Assembly (NCBI RefSeq): GCF_019083805.1
Contig: NZ_JAHRDV010000006.1
Coordinates: 183,471 to 247,470, forward strand
Direction of reading: 5' to 3'
DNA length: 64,000 nucleotides
Source: Acetobacter estunensis
GTDB taxonomy: Bacteria > Pseudomonadota > Alphaproteobacteria > Acetobacterales > Acetobacteraceae
Below the pieces are notes generated by a model that saw only the letters and a list, made by a program, of their open reading frames with translations, was not told the origin of the DNA and did not search any database. The stretch's first letter is position 1. Each line of letters opens with the position of its first letter. The translations under genes were made by a program, and so were the position numbers. Of this stretch, positions 1 to 9,389 are shown in pieces.

Positions 1-287
1 TGCCGCGGATCGGTCGTGTGCGTCTTCTGCGCCATTGGGGCGGCATCATGGATATGTCGATGGATGGCAGTCCCATCATCGATCGTACGCCGGTGGACGG
101 TCTCTATCTGAACGCGGGCTGGTGTTATGGCGGCTTCAAGGCGACGCCTGCTTCCGGCCTGTGTTTTGCCCATCTTCTGGCCCGCGACGAGCCGCATCCC
201 GTGGCCGTGGCCTACCGTCTGGATCGCTTCGCACGCGGCGCGGTGATCGATGAAAAAGGTATGGGCGCGCAGCCCAATCTGCATTGA
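1..287 (+). CDS. soxB: Sarcosine oxidase beta subunit, C-terminal fragment
   Basis: The reading frame is already open at base 3 (PRIGRVRLLRHWGG...), so this is the 3' end of a gene that starts outside the window. The visible 94 codons carry the typical C-terminus of the FAD-containing beta subunit of heterotetrameric sarcosine oxidase: a DGSPIIDRTPVDGLYLN stretch, then WCYGGFKATPASG, which in the family closes the FAD site. The subunit oxidises sarcosine to glycine with release of formaldehyde or 5,10-methylene-THF, and delivers electrons to the FMN at the alpha/beta interface. The next gene (soxD) starts 7 bases after the stop codon, so the genes form one operon. The identification rests on both the motif and the gene order. 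Confidence 0.93.
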   Translation, partial: PRIGRVRLLRHWGGIMDMSMDGSPIIDRTPVDGLYLNAGWCYGGFKATPASGLCFAHLLARDEPHPVAVAYRLDRFARGAVIDEKGMGAQPNLH

Positions 288-294
288 GGTTCTC

Positions 295-594
295 ATGCGT
301 CTGACCTGCCCTTCCTGCGGTTCCCGTGGTCTTGAGGAGTTCACCTACAGAGGTGACGCCACGGTTCGCCGTCCTTCCGCTGATGCCTCTCAAGAAGCGT
401 GGGTGGATTATGTCTATCTACGTGACAATCCTTGTGGCCCGCATCAGGAGCTTTGGTACCATGGTGCTGGCTGTCGCTCGTGGCTTGTGGTGACACGCGA
501 CACCCGTACGCATCAGATACTGGATGTCCGCAATGCCCGTGACGTGATGCTTGCCGAACGTATGAGCCCTGAAGGCAAGGGAGAAGGTTCATGA
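295..594 (+). CDS. soxD: Sarcosine oxidase delta subunit
   Basis: A 99-residue protein with the zinc-binding pattern of the delta subunit: C5-P-S-C8 at the N-terminus and H56 with C60 in YHGAGCRSW. The delta subunit is a small structural zinc protein of the heterotetrameric enzyme, with no redox role known. An upstream in-frame start at 250 is possible but would lie inside soxB; ATG 295 was preferred because the family begins directly before the CPxCG motif and a GAGG ribosome site lies just upstream. The stop overlaps the soxA start in an ATGA. Confidence 0.93.
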   Translation: MRLTCPSCGSRGLEEFTYRGDATVRRPSADASQEAWVDYVYLRDNPCGPHQELWYHGAGCRSWLVVTRDTRTHQILDVRNARDVMLAERMSPEGKGEGS

Positions 595-3500
595 ACGCTG
601 CTTTCGGACAGGCCTTTCGCGTCAAAAGCGGCAATGGTATCGATGTCAGTCGAACACTGCATTTCTCTTTCGACGGCAAGGATTACACAGGTTATCCGGG
701 GGACACGCTGGCGTCCGCCCTGTTGGCCAATGGCGTGCGTCTGTTCGGACGGTCTTTCAAATATCACCGTCCTCGCGGGCTGCTTTCGGCAGGACCGGAA
801 GAACCCAACGCGCTTGTGGAATTGCGTGATGGTGCAAGGCAGGAGCCAAACACCCGCGCCACTGTGGCGGAACTGTTCGACGGGCTGATCGCTGCCAGTC
901 AGAACCGTTGGCCGAGCCTGTCTTTTGACGCTTTGGGCATGAACGGAATGTTCTCTTCCGTTCTGGGGGCGGGCTTCTACTACAAGACCTTTATGTGGCC
1001 AGCATCTTTCTGGGAGAAGGTGTACGAGCCAATCATCCGCAAGGCCGCCGGTCTCGGGCGTGCGGCGGACGAGGGCGATCCGGACCTCTACGAAAAAGCC
1101 ACGGCATTTTGTGACGTGTTGGTGGTGGGATCGGGTCCATCCGGTCTGGCGGCGGCTCTTGCCGCTGGCCGTGCGGGCGCGCGGGTCATCCTGTGTGAGC
1201 AGGACAGTCTTGTCGGTGGGCGTCTGCGTGATGAGCACATGACGCTGGACGGCAAGCCTGCATGGCAGTGGGCCGAGCAGGCCCGGCGCGAACTGGAGGC
1301 GATGCCGGATATGCGTGTGATGACGCGCACTTGTGTGTTCGGCACTTATGATGGTGGCACTTATGGTGCGGTGGAGCGCGTGGCAGACCATGTGGCGGTC
1401 CCGCGTGCCGGCCAGCCGCGTCAGCGTATGTGGCGCATTGTCGCCCGTGAATGTGTGATGGCGGCGGGCGCGATCGAACGTCCAGTGGTATTCCCCAACA
1501 ACGACCGTCCGGGTGTCATGCTGGCGGGTGCCGTGCGGACCTACATCAACCGCTTTGGTGTGGCGCCGGGGCGAAGAGCGGTGATCTACACCTGCAACGA
1601 TGACGGGCTGCGCACGGCGCTGGATCTGCATCGTGTGGGTGTGACAGTGGCAGCAATTGTTGATTCCCGCCCGGGCGGAGCGAGCATCGCGGCCGAGGTA
1701 GCAGCGAAATGTGGTGCGCGGTTTTTCCCCTCGGGCGCGATTGTTGACTGTTACGGACGGACAGGCGTGAAGGCCGTTCTGGTGCGTGATGCGGCGGGCA
1801 AGACGAAATCCGTGCCCTGCGATTTGGTCGCCATGTCGGGTGGCTGGTCGCCCAATGTTGCACTGACCACTCATCAGGGCGCGCGCCCGACATGGCATGA
1901 CGATCTCTGCGCTTTCCTTCCGTCCACCTTGCCGCCGGGCATGGTGGCGGCCGGTGCGGCGGCCGGTGTGTTCGATACGGCGGAGGGGCTGCATGATGGC
2001 GCAGTGGCAGGCCAGCGTGCCGCCGTGACCTGCGGGTTCGAAGCAACGCCCTCCACATTGCCGGACGCAGAACCGACAAGCTACGCCATCCGTCCGTTGT
2101 TCCATGCGCTCAAGGACTTGGCGGCTTCGAAAAAAGCCAAGGCATTCGTCGATTTTCAGAACGATGTTACGGCCAAGGATGTGGGGCTGGCGGCGCGGGA
2201 AGGGTTCGTGTCCGTTGAACATCTCAAGCGTTACACGACGCTGGGAATGGCGACGGACCAAGGAAAGACCTCCAACGTGAACGCGCTGGCCCTGCTGGCG
2301 GAAATCACGGAACGCTCGATCCCGCAGACAGGCACGACGCTGATCCGACCGCCCACACAGCCGGTGGCGATCGGCGCGCTGGCCGGTGCGCATCGTGGCC
2401 GTCACTTCAAGCCCACACGCCTGCCGCCCACGCATCGGTGGACCGAGGAGCAGGGGGCTGTGTTTACGGCCAATGGCTTGTGGCTGCGCGCGCAGTGGTT
2501 CCCGCGTGCGGGCGAAAAGGACTGGCTTGAGACGGTGAGTCGCGAGGTGCGCACGGTGCGCGAGGCCGTGGGATTCTGCGATGTGACCACGCTCGGCAAG
2601 ATCGACATTCAGGGGTCGGATGCGGCGGAGTTTCTCAATCGGGTGTACGTCAATGCCTGGCTGAAGCTGCCAGTAGGGCGGGTGCGCTATGGCTTGATGC
2701 TGCGCGAGGACGGATTTGCCTATGACGACGGTACGACGGCGCGTCTGGGTGAAAACCACTATGTGATGACCACCACTACGGCCAATGCGGGCGGCGTGAT
2801 GGCGCATCTGGAGTTCTGTCATCAATGGCTGTGGCCGGAACTGGACGTGCAGTTCATCTCGGTGACGGATGAATGGGCACAGCTTGCGGTGGCAGGTCCG
2901 AAATCGCGTGATGTGCTGGCCAAGATCGTGGATGCGCCTTTCGATCTGTCCAACGAGGCGTTTCCCTATATGGCGGCGGCTGAACTGACGGTTTGTGGTG
3001 GTGTGAAGGCTCGTCTGTTCCGGCTCTCCTTCTCGGGAGAGATGGCCTATGAATTGGCGGTTCCTGCACGCTATGGCGATGCACTGGCCCGTAGGTTGAT
3101 GGAGGTGGGCGCACCGTTCGGCATCGCACCTTACGGCACGGAAGCGCTGGGCGTTCTGCGTATCGAGAAGGGGCATCCGGCAGGGCCGGAACTGAACGGT
3201 CAAACCACGGCGCACGATCTAGGCATGGGACGCCTGCTGTCCACGAAAAAGGATTTCATCGGCTCCCGGATGGCCCGACGCTCGGCTCTGACGGACCCTC
3301 AACGGCCCACGCTGGTCGGTATCCGCCCGGTAAACCCGCTGGATACGCTTGTGGCGGGATCGCATTTTCTGCCGCAGGGTGCCGCACCCACGGCGGAGTC
3401 CGATCAGGGCTGGCTGTCGTCTGTGGCGTGGTCACCCTGCGTCGGGTCATGGATCGGGTTGGGCTTCCTTGCGGATGGACCGGCCCGTCAGGGTGAGATC

Positions 3501-3596
3501 ATCTCGGTTCACAACCCACTGGCAGGGACGGTCATTGCGGCGCGTGTCGTTGAACCCGTGTTTGTCGATCCCAAAGGAGAACGTCTCCATGGCTGA
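591..3596 (+). CDS. soxA: Sarcosine oxidase alpha subunit
   Basis: A 1001-residue alpha subunit of heterotetrameric sarcosine oxidase, full length for the family. In order: an N-terminal ferredoxin-like fold domain (about residues 20-85, YPGDTLASALLANG and SFKYHRPRGLL), an NAD-binding Rossmann domain with the fingerprint VVGSGPSG at 178-185, and a C-terminal folate-binding aminomethyltransferase-like (GcvT) region from about residue 610 on. The alpha subunit holds NAD+ and transfers the iminium product to tetrahydrofolate, giving 5,10-methylene-THF. It overlaps soxD by 4 bp (ATGA), and the following soxG begins inside its last codons' neighbourhood, so all subunits are translationally coupled. 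Confidence 0.95.
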   Translation: MNAAFGQAFRVKSGNGIDVSRTLHFSFDGKDYTGYPGDTLASALLANGVRLFGRSFKYHRPRGLLSAGPEEPNALVELRDGARQEPNTRATVAELFDGLIAASQNRWPSLSFDALGMNGMFSSVLGAGFYYKTFMWPASFWEKVYEPIIRKAAGLGRAADEGDPDLYEKATAFCDVLVVGSGPSGLAAALAAGRAGARVILCEQDSLVGGRLRDEHMTLDGKPAWQWAEQARRELEAMPDMRVMTRTCVFGTYDGGTYGAVERVADHVAVPRAGQPRQRMWRIVARECVMAAGAIERPVVFPNNDRPGVMLAGAVRTYINRFGVAPGRRAVIYTCNDDGLRTALDLHRVGVTVAAIVDSRPGGASIAAEVAAKCGARFFPSGAIVDCYGRTGVKAVLVRDAAGKTKSVPCDLVAMSGGWSPNVALTTHQGARPTWHDDLCAFLPSTLPPGMVAAGAAAGVFDTAEGLHDGAVAGQRAAVTCGFEATPSTLPDAEPTSYAIRPLFHALKDLAASKKAKAFVDFQNDVTAKDVGLAAREGFVSVEHLKRYTTLGMATDQGKTSNVNALALLAEITERSIPQTGTTLIRPPTQPVAIGALAGAHRGRHFKPTRLPPTHRWTEEQGAVFTANGLWLRAQWFPRAGEKDWLETVSREVRTVREAVGFCDVTTLGKIDIQGSDAAEFLNRVYVNAWLKLPVGRVRYGLMLREDGFAYDDGTTARLGENHYVMTTTTANAGGVMAHLEFCHQWLWPELDVQFISVTDEWAQLAVAGPKSRDVLAKIVDAPFDLSNEAFPYMAAAELTVCGGVKARLFRLSFSGEMAYELAVPARYGDALARRLMEVGAPFGIAPYGTEALGVLRIEKGHPAGPELNGQTTAHDLGMGRLLSTKKDFIGSRMARRSALTDPQRPTLVGIRPVNPLDTLVAGSHFLPQGAAPTAESDQGWLSSVAWSPCVGSWIGLGFLADGPARQGEIISVHNPLAGTVIAARVVEPVFVDPKGERLHG

Positions 3597-4182
3597 TCTG
3601 CTTTCTGCCGCTTTGCCGGTTGCGTCTGGTCCTGTGACGGTTGGGGGTGTCACACTTGAGCTGGCGCCACCGGCCAGCATTGTCAGCCTCGGTGTATTTG
3701 CGGGCGTACGTCGTGAAGAACTCGTTGGCCGCGTGCGCGCGGAGTTTGGCGTGGACCTGCCCGATGTGCCGCGTGCCGTGCGCTCCGGCGATGGCAGCGT
3801 CGTGTTTCTCTGGAACGGACCCAGTCAGTGGCTGGCGGTGGGTGAGGGCAGTGCCGAGCTTTTCTCCCGGCTGCAAAAATGTTGCGGCGATGTTTGCGCG
3901 CTGACATCGCAGGGTGATAGCCGGACAATCCTGCGGCTGTCCGGCGCGAGGGCGCGAGAAGTCGCAACCCGCTTGTTGCCAATCGACCTGCATAGACAGG
4001 TTTTCTCTACGGATTGCGTGGCATCCACTCTGGCGGGGCACATTCCCGTCATCGTATGGCAGACAGCGCAGACACCAGCCTATGACTTCCTTGTCTTCCG
4101 AAGCTTTGCCTCCAGCCTGTTTCATGATTTTTCTGTCGCCCTGAACGGCCATACTTTTTCAGAAACGGACCATTACGCATGA
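3589..4182 (+). CDS. soxG: Sarcosine oxidase gamma subunit
   Basis: A 197-residue protein at the position where the gamma subunit is found in this operon. Residues such as [10 protein letters not shown] near 80-90 and [10 protein letters not shown] match the gamma/GcvT-like fold of the family, which packs against alpha without binding a redox cofactor. The start was set at ATG 3589, 8 bases inside the end of soxA, because an AAAGGAGA ribosome site at 3573-3580 precedes it with ideal spacing; longer in-frame starts lie deep in soxA. The stop overlaps the start of purU as ATGA, so translation is likely coupled on both sides. Confidence 0.9.
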   Translation: MADLLSAALPVASGPVTVGGVTLELAPPASIVSLGVFAGVRREELVGRVRAEFGVDLPDVPRAVRSGDGSVVFLWNGPSQWLAVGEGSAELFSRLQKCCGDVCALTSQGDSRTILRLSGARAREVATRLLPIDLHRQVFSTDCVASTLAGHIPVIVWQTAQTPAYDFLVFRSFASSLFHDFSVALNGHTFSETDHYA

Positions 4183-5057
4183 CGACCTCTTCCCCTGACG
4201 CCAAGGGTTATTTCCTCACTTTGAGCTGCCCCAACCGTCCGGGCATCGTTGCCGCCATCAGTCAGACGCTGTTCGATGCCGGTGCGAATATCACCGAGGC
4301 GCAGCAGTTCGATGATACGGGTAGCGGCAGCTTCTTCATGCGGATCATGTTCGACATCGTGAAGGGCGGCCGCACGGAAGCGGATCTTCGCGGTATTGTA
4401 GATGGGGTGGCGCGTGAGTTCGGCATGGACTACCGGCTCCATTGCCAATCCTATCGCCCGAAGGTGATGATCCTCGTCTCGAAGTTCGATCATTGCCTTG
4501 TGGATCTGCTCTACCGCTGGCGTATCGGGGAACTGCCGATCGATCCTGTGGGCATTATTGCCAATCATCCTGAGGATACCTACAGGGATGTGGATTTTTA
4601 TGGAATCCCGTTTCACTATCTGCCTGTCACGAAGGATACCAAGGCCCAGCAGGAAGCGCGAATTCTTGAACTGGTCGAGGAGAGTTGTGCGGATCTGGTC
4701 GTGCTGGCGCGCTACATGCAGATACTCTCCAACGAGATGGCTGCGGCTCTCTCTGGGCGTTGCATCAACATTCATCATTCCTTCCTGCCGGGCTTCAAGG
4801 GCGCGCGCCCCTATCATCAGGCGTGGAACCGGGGGGTGAAGCTGATCGGTGCGACCGCGCATTATGTGACGCGCGATCTTGATGAGGGGCCGATCATCGA
4901 GCAGGACGTGGAGCGTATTTCGCACGCCGACAGTCCGGAAGATCTCATCCGAAAAGGACGTGATATCGAGCGGCGAGTGCTCTCACGTGCGGTGCGGTAT
5001 CACATCGAAATGCGCACGATCCTTAATGGCAATAAGACTATCGTTTTCACATCCTGA
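4179..5057 (+). CDS. purU: Formyltetrahydrofolate deformylase
   Basis: A 292-residue enzyme that hydrolyses 10-formyl-THF to formate and THF. An N-terminal ACT domain (about 8-85, [13 protein letters not shown]) is followed by the formyltransferase-fold catalytic domain with N197, H199 ([11 protein letters not shown]) and the aspartate in [16 protein letters not shown]. In sarcosine-oxidising bacteria purU sits at the end of the sox operon, where it recycles the folate-bound one-carbon units made by sarcosine oxidation and frees THF. Start ATG overlaps the soxG stop by 4 bp. Length and motifs are those of the family; no unusual residue was seen. Confidence 0.95.
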   Translation: MTTSSPDAKGYFLTLSCPNRPGIVAAISQTLFDAGANITEAQQFDDTGSGSFFMRIMFDIVKGGRTEADLRGIVDGVAREFGMDYRLHCQSYRPKVMILVSKFDHCLVDLLYRWRIGELPIDPVGIIANHPEDTYRDVDFYGIPFHYLPVTKDTKAQQEARILELVEESCADLVVLARYMQILSNEMAAALSGRCINIHHSFLPGFKGARPYHQAWNRGVKLIGATAHYVTRDLDEGPIIEQDVERISHADSPEDLIRKGRDIERRVLSRAVRYHIEMRTILNGNKTIVFTS

Positions 5058-5186
5058 CTGACGGGGAGAGACTTTTTATCGGGATGGGTCGTAAGACGAT
5101 ACGTCGTAGGTCAAATTTTTGGATCTGATAGTGCAGTTCGAAAAGGCTATGGCCAAGCTGTAAAGATTTGGAGATGGCATTGTGAA

Positions 5187-5226
5187 CGGGGAGGGGCGTG
5201 TAGGCGTCTCTCCCTGTTTTTATTTT
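5187..5226 (+). terminator. Rho-independent terminator after the sox-purU operon
   Basis: A 12-bp stem with three or four G-U pairs (arms 5187-5198 and 5205-5216), a 6-base loop (5199-5204) and a T-rich tail TTTTTATTTT at 5217-5226. It lies 130 bases downstream of the purU stop, and no other plus-strand gene end is nearer. Confidence 0.75.
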
Positions 5227-5349
5227 AAGCCGATCTTGAAGGTCATTCAATTTGAGACATGAGGGAATCTTAGGAAGGGTTCACCCCTGATACTTCAATA
5301 TTTCTGATTGTGTTCAGTAACATCATTATATTTATCATGAACAGAATCT

Positions 5350-5971
5350 GAGCGTCAGTGCGTCGTGATTGCGCGTCATGATTTCCAATTCTCATATCCT
5401 TTTGATGGATGAAACGCTTTCGGCGCTTGACTTGAGACTGAGCGAAGAGATTCAGGTTGAGATCAAACGTGTGCATGAGGAAACTTGTCTCACGCTCAAG
5501 AGACAGTGTTCCGTCTATCGGGTCGGATATGCTTTTCAATAAGGGAAAGATCGGAGTGTGTCGGGAAGTGTATGAGACACATCAAACCCCGTTTTGGTGA
5601 ACTTCTTTGGAAGCCTGCACTTTTCCTGTCGATTATTGCAGGGTCGAGACATACGGGAGCTTCTCCACGGAAGCCGACATGTGACGGGAAGAGCCGGCAC
5701 ACAATTTCACAGATTTTATGGCGAACTGTCTTCTCTGATAATCGGATCGGAGGGTGTGCGACTGGTGTCAGCAAATGGTGACCCAAACTGTTTTCTGGCG
5801 ATTCTCTCGGGCAAGACGTTTCTGAACTTCCTCATAATCATGTGTGGTGACGTAGGAAAGGCAAGAGCCTTGCGGACGCATTTTCCGCGTGAGGTGGAGG
5901 ATCCTTTGCCTGAGGGTGGACGTCGCGTGGTTGCTGAGATGGCCTCGGATAAAACGATTGTTTCTCGTTGA
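5350..5971 (+). pseudogene. Decayed ABC-transporter ATPase (PotA/UgpC type), C-terminal half
   Basis: This stretch has no intact gene, but three plus-strand frames read in sequence as one ABC ATPase. Frame 1 at 5362-5376 gives VVIAR (end of the LSGGQ-QRVxxAR signature). Frame 2 from 5402 gives LMDETLSALDLRLSEEIQVEIKRVHEE, a Walker B/D-loop region with the usual DEPLSALD changed to DETLSALD. Frame 3 at 5535 gives FNKGKI and REVYETHQTPF, ending in a stop. Frame 2 again from 5594 gives VNFFGSLHF, later IIGSEGVRLV, and ends PLPEGGRRVVAEMASDKTIVSR at 5971, like the TOBE-domain tail of spermidine/putrescine or sugar importers. Between 5485 and 5535 the H-loop region (VTHDQ) is missing. At least two frameshifts and a deletion are needed; the Walker A half is absent. 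No permease or binding-protein remnant was seen nearby. Confidence 0.8.
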
Positions 5972-6375
5972 AGAATTAACGAAGAAAAATATTTCTGACA
6001 AGAATAATATATTCTATAATATTAATATCAAATAATCAGGTTTTGATTTTATATTATCGTATTTTTGTCGGATTTTCATTCTGTATTTACAGATAATATC
6101 TTGGTTTTGAACTCGCCTCTTGGTGTTGAGAAATGTTTTGTCGTGATTAATATGGTAGGTGGAGGGTTGATATTCATGGTGGGCATGTGGAAATAATAAC
6201 GAAACAGAAACGATACCTGCCTTGTGGCGCAACTGTTGACGGATGAATGCGAATGGGTCGGCTTGGTCTGCATGCGGACAGGAACGGGGCAAAGCTGCGT
6301 CGTCACGGGCATAATGCTTCTGTCGTCCGGGAGATTCGCACTCGGAAAGAAGGTGGAAAAACAGCAAAAAGCCGT
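5972..6375. other. AT-rich gap between the ABC ATPase remnant and the porin gene
   Basis: About 400 bases without a convincing gene. The first 150 are very AT-rich (runs of ATATT and AATATTAATAT around 6005-6050), unlike the GC-rich core, and probably contain the porin promoter. No clear hairpin, tRNA or second gene remnant was recognised. Short open frames here lack ribosome sites and family resemblance. The porin frame stays open back to an ATG at 6247. Confidence 0.5.
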
Positions 6376-7905
6376 ATGCTACGCCAAGGCACATGTTTTC
6401 TGGTGGCCGCTCTGGCTGCGACGAAAGTGACGCCCGCGCGTGCGGATCACACCATCGTGTCCGTCAAAGGACTGACGATTTCAGGCGGGTTGGATATCGG
6501 TGGGGACGCCTTTTATCTCCCGAATACCAATTTTGGTGGTGGTTCCTACGCCCTGCATAAATCGGGACGCTATACGCGCAATAGCAACACCACTTATGGC
6601 GAACTATATGGCAAGCCCATGCTGTCAGCGCAGTGGGACACGAACTGGGGATTCAGTGTCTTTGGTCTGATCTCGGCTATTGGGTCGACTACGCTGGGCG
6701 ATGGCGATGCCGAAAGTCTCTCCCAGACATCCGGCACGCCGCGACAGGTCACACTGGAAGATGCCAATGGCGGCATTGAAATTCCTCTTCGTATTGCAGG
6801 TGGCCATCAGAAGCTCATCATTGAGGGAGGGCGGCAGCGCTTCCAGGTCGATGATGGCTTCCTGATCGGTAAGGGCACTTACAGTTCGGGTGATCGTGGC
6901 GCGTGGTGGTATGCGCCGCGTTACGCTTTTGCGGGACCGGGTGTCATCAAGTTCGAGGCGGATTCCTTCCGCGCCGATGTTTTCATGCTGGAGAACAACA
7001 CCAACAACGAACAGGATCGTGGCTACGATCGCCCTGAGACCAAGTTCGAGGGGTTCGATGTAACGTGGTTCAGGAACAAGCCGGGTGGAAAAGGCAGCTC
7101 CGTATATGAGGATCGCGAGGCTTATGTCACGCTGACTTACTTTCACGTGCGCGATGCCAATATCTCGTCCACATACGATTATTCGTCCCGTGCGGATCGT
7201 AATGGCATGAACGTGGCAGCCCTGAGTTGGGGTGGTAAACCCATACCGATCAAGCAGCTTGGCATCTCCAAGAACTTTACTTTCTACGGTGACTTCGTAG
7301 CGGAGGAAAACCGCCATTCGGGTAATGGTTATAAATCTGTAGAAGCCTACGGAATGTTTTTCGAACCGGGTTACACGTTCTCGATGTTGCCGTGGAAACC
7401 GCATATTTTCTATCGCTATACTCGTTTCAGTGGAAATAAAAATCCTACCGGCACGGTTAAGCGGGGCTACGACACGTTCTTTCTCTATGACGGACGTCGC
7501 TACACGTATGGCGGTTATTGGCCAGGTGAAATTGTCGGCATGTATCTCGCACCGTTGTCGGATCTTGAAATCCATCAGATCGATCTGACAGGCATTCCTC
7601 CGGTGCATTTGTTCAAGAAGGACGATGAACTCAAGGTGGGTGTGCATTTTTATGATCTGTCATTGATTCACACCACAGGGATGGGGCTGAAGGCGTCCAC
7701 CAATCGCCATATTTCGGACGAAGTCGATTTCACGGCTGAGTATATGTTCGATGCCAACACCTCCGGTGCACTGGCCGGTGGCGTGGCCTTCGCAGGGCCG
7801 TCAGGGCGGGCTTTAGCCAAATCCGGCGTGCCGGGAAGCGAGCCAATGCCTCCGATTCATGGCACGGCAGGGGTCATGGAGGCGTATTTCTACAAACATT
7901 TCTGA
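6376..7905 (+). CDS. Outer-membrane porin-like beta-barrel protein
   Basis: A protein of 509 residues from ATG 6376 (552 from ATG 6247). The segment MLRQGTCFLVAALAATKVTPARA is a signal peptide, which is why 6376 was chosen; neither start has a clear ribosome site. The mature part is rich in Gly, Tyr, Phe and alternating polar/hydrophobic residues and ends in an aromatic F (AYFYKHF), the usual signal for BAM-mediated barrel insertion. It resembles alginate-export/carbohydrate-type porins (a long barrel with YRYTRFSGN and GVHFYDLSL strands), but the substrate is unknown. Only 61 bases separate it from the amino-acid permease downstream, so the pair may move one substrate across both membranes; that is inference. 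Confidence 0.75.
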   Translation: MLRQGTCFLVAALAATKVTPARADHTIVSVKGLTISGGLDIGGDAFYLPNTNFGGGSYALHKSGRYTRNSNTTYGELYGKPMLSAQWDTNWGFSVFGLISAIGSTTLGDGDAESLSQTSGTPRQVTLEDANGGIEIPLRIAGGHQKLIIEGGRQRFQVDDGFLIGKGTYSSGDRGAWWYAPRYAFAGPGVIKFEADSFRADVFMLENNTNNEQDRGYDRPETKFEGFDVTWFRNKPGGKGSSVYEDREAYVTLTYFHVRDANISSTYDYSSRADRNGMNVAALSWGGKPIPIKQLGISKNFTFYGDFVAEENRHSGNGYKSVEAYGMFFEPGYTFSMLPWKPHIFYRYTRFSGNKNPTGTVKRGYDTFFLYDGRRYTYGGYWPGEIVGMYLAPLSDLEIHQIDLTGIPPVHLFKKDDELKVGVHFYDLSLIHTTGMGLKASTNRHISDEVDFTAEYMFDANTSGALAGGVAFAGPSGRALAKSGVPGSEPMPPIHGTAGVMEAYFYKHF

Positions 7906-7966
7906 TGGATTTGTGGGGATATTCATTGCACAAGCAGCACATGATGCAGCAACAGAGGATGTTTTG

Positions 7967-9334
7967 ATGCCAGAACAGAATTCCACGTCGGCGGTCCCGT
8001 CACCCAGCGGCTTGCGTAATCGGCACATCGCCATGATCGCTCTGGGCGGCACGATCGGGGCGGGTCTTTTTGTGGGAAGCAGTGCTGCCATCGCTGCCAC
8101 AGGGCCTGCCATCCTGCTGGGTTTTCTGCTCGTTGGTCTGCTGATCATCATGATCATGCGTATGCTGGGCGAGATGGTGGTGGCGGATCCGGGACGTGGA
8201 TCGTTCGTTGAATATATCCGCGCGGCGCATGGTGACCGGATCGGGTTTACCTCGGGTTGGCTCTATTGGTTCTTCTGGGTTGTGGTGCTGGGAAGCGAGG
8301 CGATCGCCGGTGCACTACTTCTTCAGGACTGGATCAACGCCCCGGCCTGGGTGCTGGCGGTCGGTCTCGTGGTGGCGATGAAGATCGTCAATTTCTTTGC
8401 CCCGCGCATTTTCGGTGAGTGCGAGTTCTGGCTCTCCAGCATCAAGGTGTTCACCATTGTCGCCTTTGTGGTTCTGGGCATTCTTTATGTGCTGCATGTT
8501 TTCGGGCCAGGGGTGCCGGTGGCTCAGAACGTCCTGCATCATGGCGGGATTTTCCCACATGGCGTCATCGCGCTGCTGTCGATCATTCCCACCATTCTCT
8601 TCACGATGATGGGCTCGGAGATTGCCACTGTGGCAGCCGCCGAATCTTCGGAACCGGGTAAGAACGTGGCGCGTGTGACACGCAGCCTCGGCGTGCGTAT
8701 CACGTTGTTCTACGTGGCGGCCGTGGGCTTGATCCTGATGATCCTGCCATGGACAGCCATCGTACCGGGCAAATCCCCCTTCGTGGCGGCCATGGTGGCG
8801 ATGGGGATTCCGGGAGCGGCGTTCATCATGCGTATTGCGGTGCTGAGTGCTGTGCTTTCCTGCCTCAACTCCAGCATGTACATCACGTCACGCATCCTGA
8901 CGGAACTGGCCGATCAGGGAGATGCTCCGGCTTTTCTGACACGGGCGTCCGTCAATGAAGCGCCCCGCATGGCCATCACGGTCAGTTCCGTGGCCGGCAT
9001 GCTGGTGGCCTTCTCCTCCATTCTTGCGCCGCAGACGATCTTTGCGTTTCTTCTGAGCTGTAGCGGCGGGCTGATCCTGCTCATCTACTGCCTGATCGCC
9101 ACGTCCTACATCGTCGTGCGTAATGCCGCGCGTCGGATAGGGACGGAAAAGGCGGATTTCTCTCTGCCGTTCTTTCCGCTGTGCAACTACATCACGATTG
9201 GCGGAGTGGTGCTGGTCTTTCTGGCAATGCTGGCCAATCCGTCCGAACGCATGACAGCGCTTGCCTCTCTGGGCACGGCGGTCGTGTGCTATGGATTGGC
9301 CACGATATTCTCACGCAAGTCAGTCACAGCCTGA
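7967..9334 (+). CDS. APC-family amino acid permease
   Basis: A 455-residue inner-membrane protein with about 12 hydrophobic segments. The N-terminal signature RHIAMIALGGTIGAGLFVGS is that of the amino acid transporter (AAT) branch of the APC superfamily (GabP, AroP, CycA, LysP relatives), and MLGEMVVADPGRGSFVEYIRAAHG follows as in that branch. These are proton-driven importers of amino acids or GABA. Start ATG 7967 follows an AGAGGATG site; the frame is open upstream to 7859 but that part is not family-like and overlaps the porin. It follows the porin by 61 bases and has its own terminator. The exact substrate cannot be told from sequence. Confidence 0.9.
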   Translation: MPEQNSTSAVPSPSGLRNRHIAMIALGGTIGAGLFVGSSAAIAATGPAILLGFLLVGLLIIMIMRMLGEMVVADPGRGSFVEYIRAAHGDRIGFTSGWLYWFFWVVVLGSEAIAGALLLQDWINAPAWVLAVGLVVAMKIVNFFAPRIFGECEFWLSSIKVFTIVAFVVLGILYVLHVFGPGVPVAQNVLHHGGIFPHGVIALLSIIPTILFTMMGSEIATVAAAESSEPGKNVARVTRSLGVRITLFYVAAVGLILMILPWTAIVPGKSPFVAAMVAMGIPGAAFIMRIAVLSAVLSCLNSSMYITSRILTELADQGDAPAFLTRASVNEAPRMAITVSSVAGMLVAFSSILAPQTIFAFLLSCSGGLILLIYCLIATSYIVVRNAARRIGTEKADFSLPFFPLCNYITIGGVVLVFLAMLANPSERMTALASLGTAVVCYGLATIFSRKSVTA

Positions 9335-9342
9335 CCTTATTG

Positions 9343-9377
9343 AAAAAGCCCTCCCTGATTTCTGGAAGGGCTTTTTT
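9343..9377. terminator. Bidirectional terminator between permease and methyltransferase
   Basis: A run of A (9343-9347), a stem AGCCCTcCC / GGaAGGGCT with one mismatch, and a run of T (9372-9377). It lies between two converging genes and would work for both strands. Confidence 0.8.
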
Positions 9378-9389
9378 GTTGCCCTGTTC

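Noticed and set aside
513..3215. A 900-codon open frame on the minus strand across soxA
   Set aside because: It is antisense to the well-supported alpha subunit, has no family motif and an abnormal composition rich in Arg, His and Gln; it follows from high GC and codon bias of soxA.
5047..5250. Small minus-strand open frame next to purU
   Set aside because: It covers a terminator hairpin and has no ribosome site or family resemblance.
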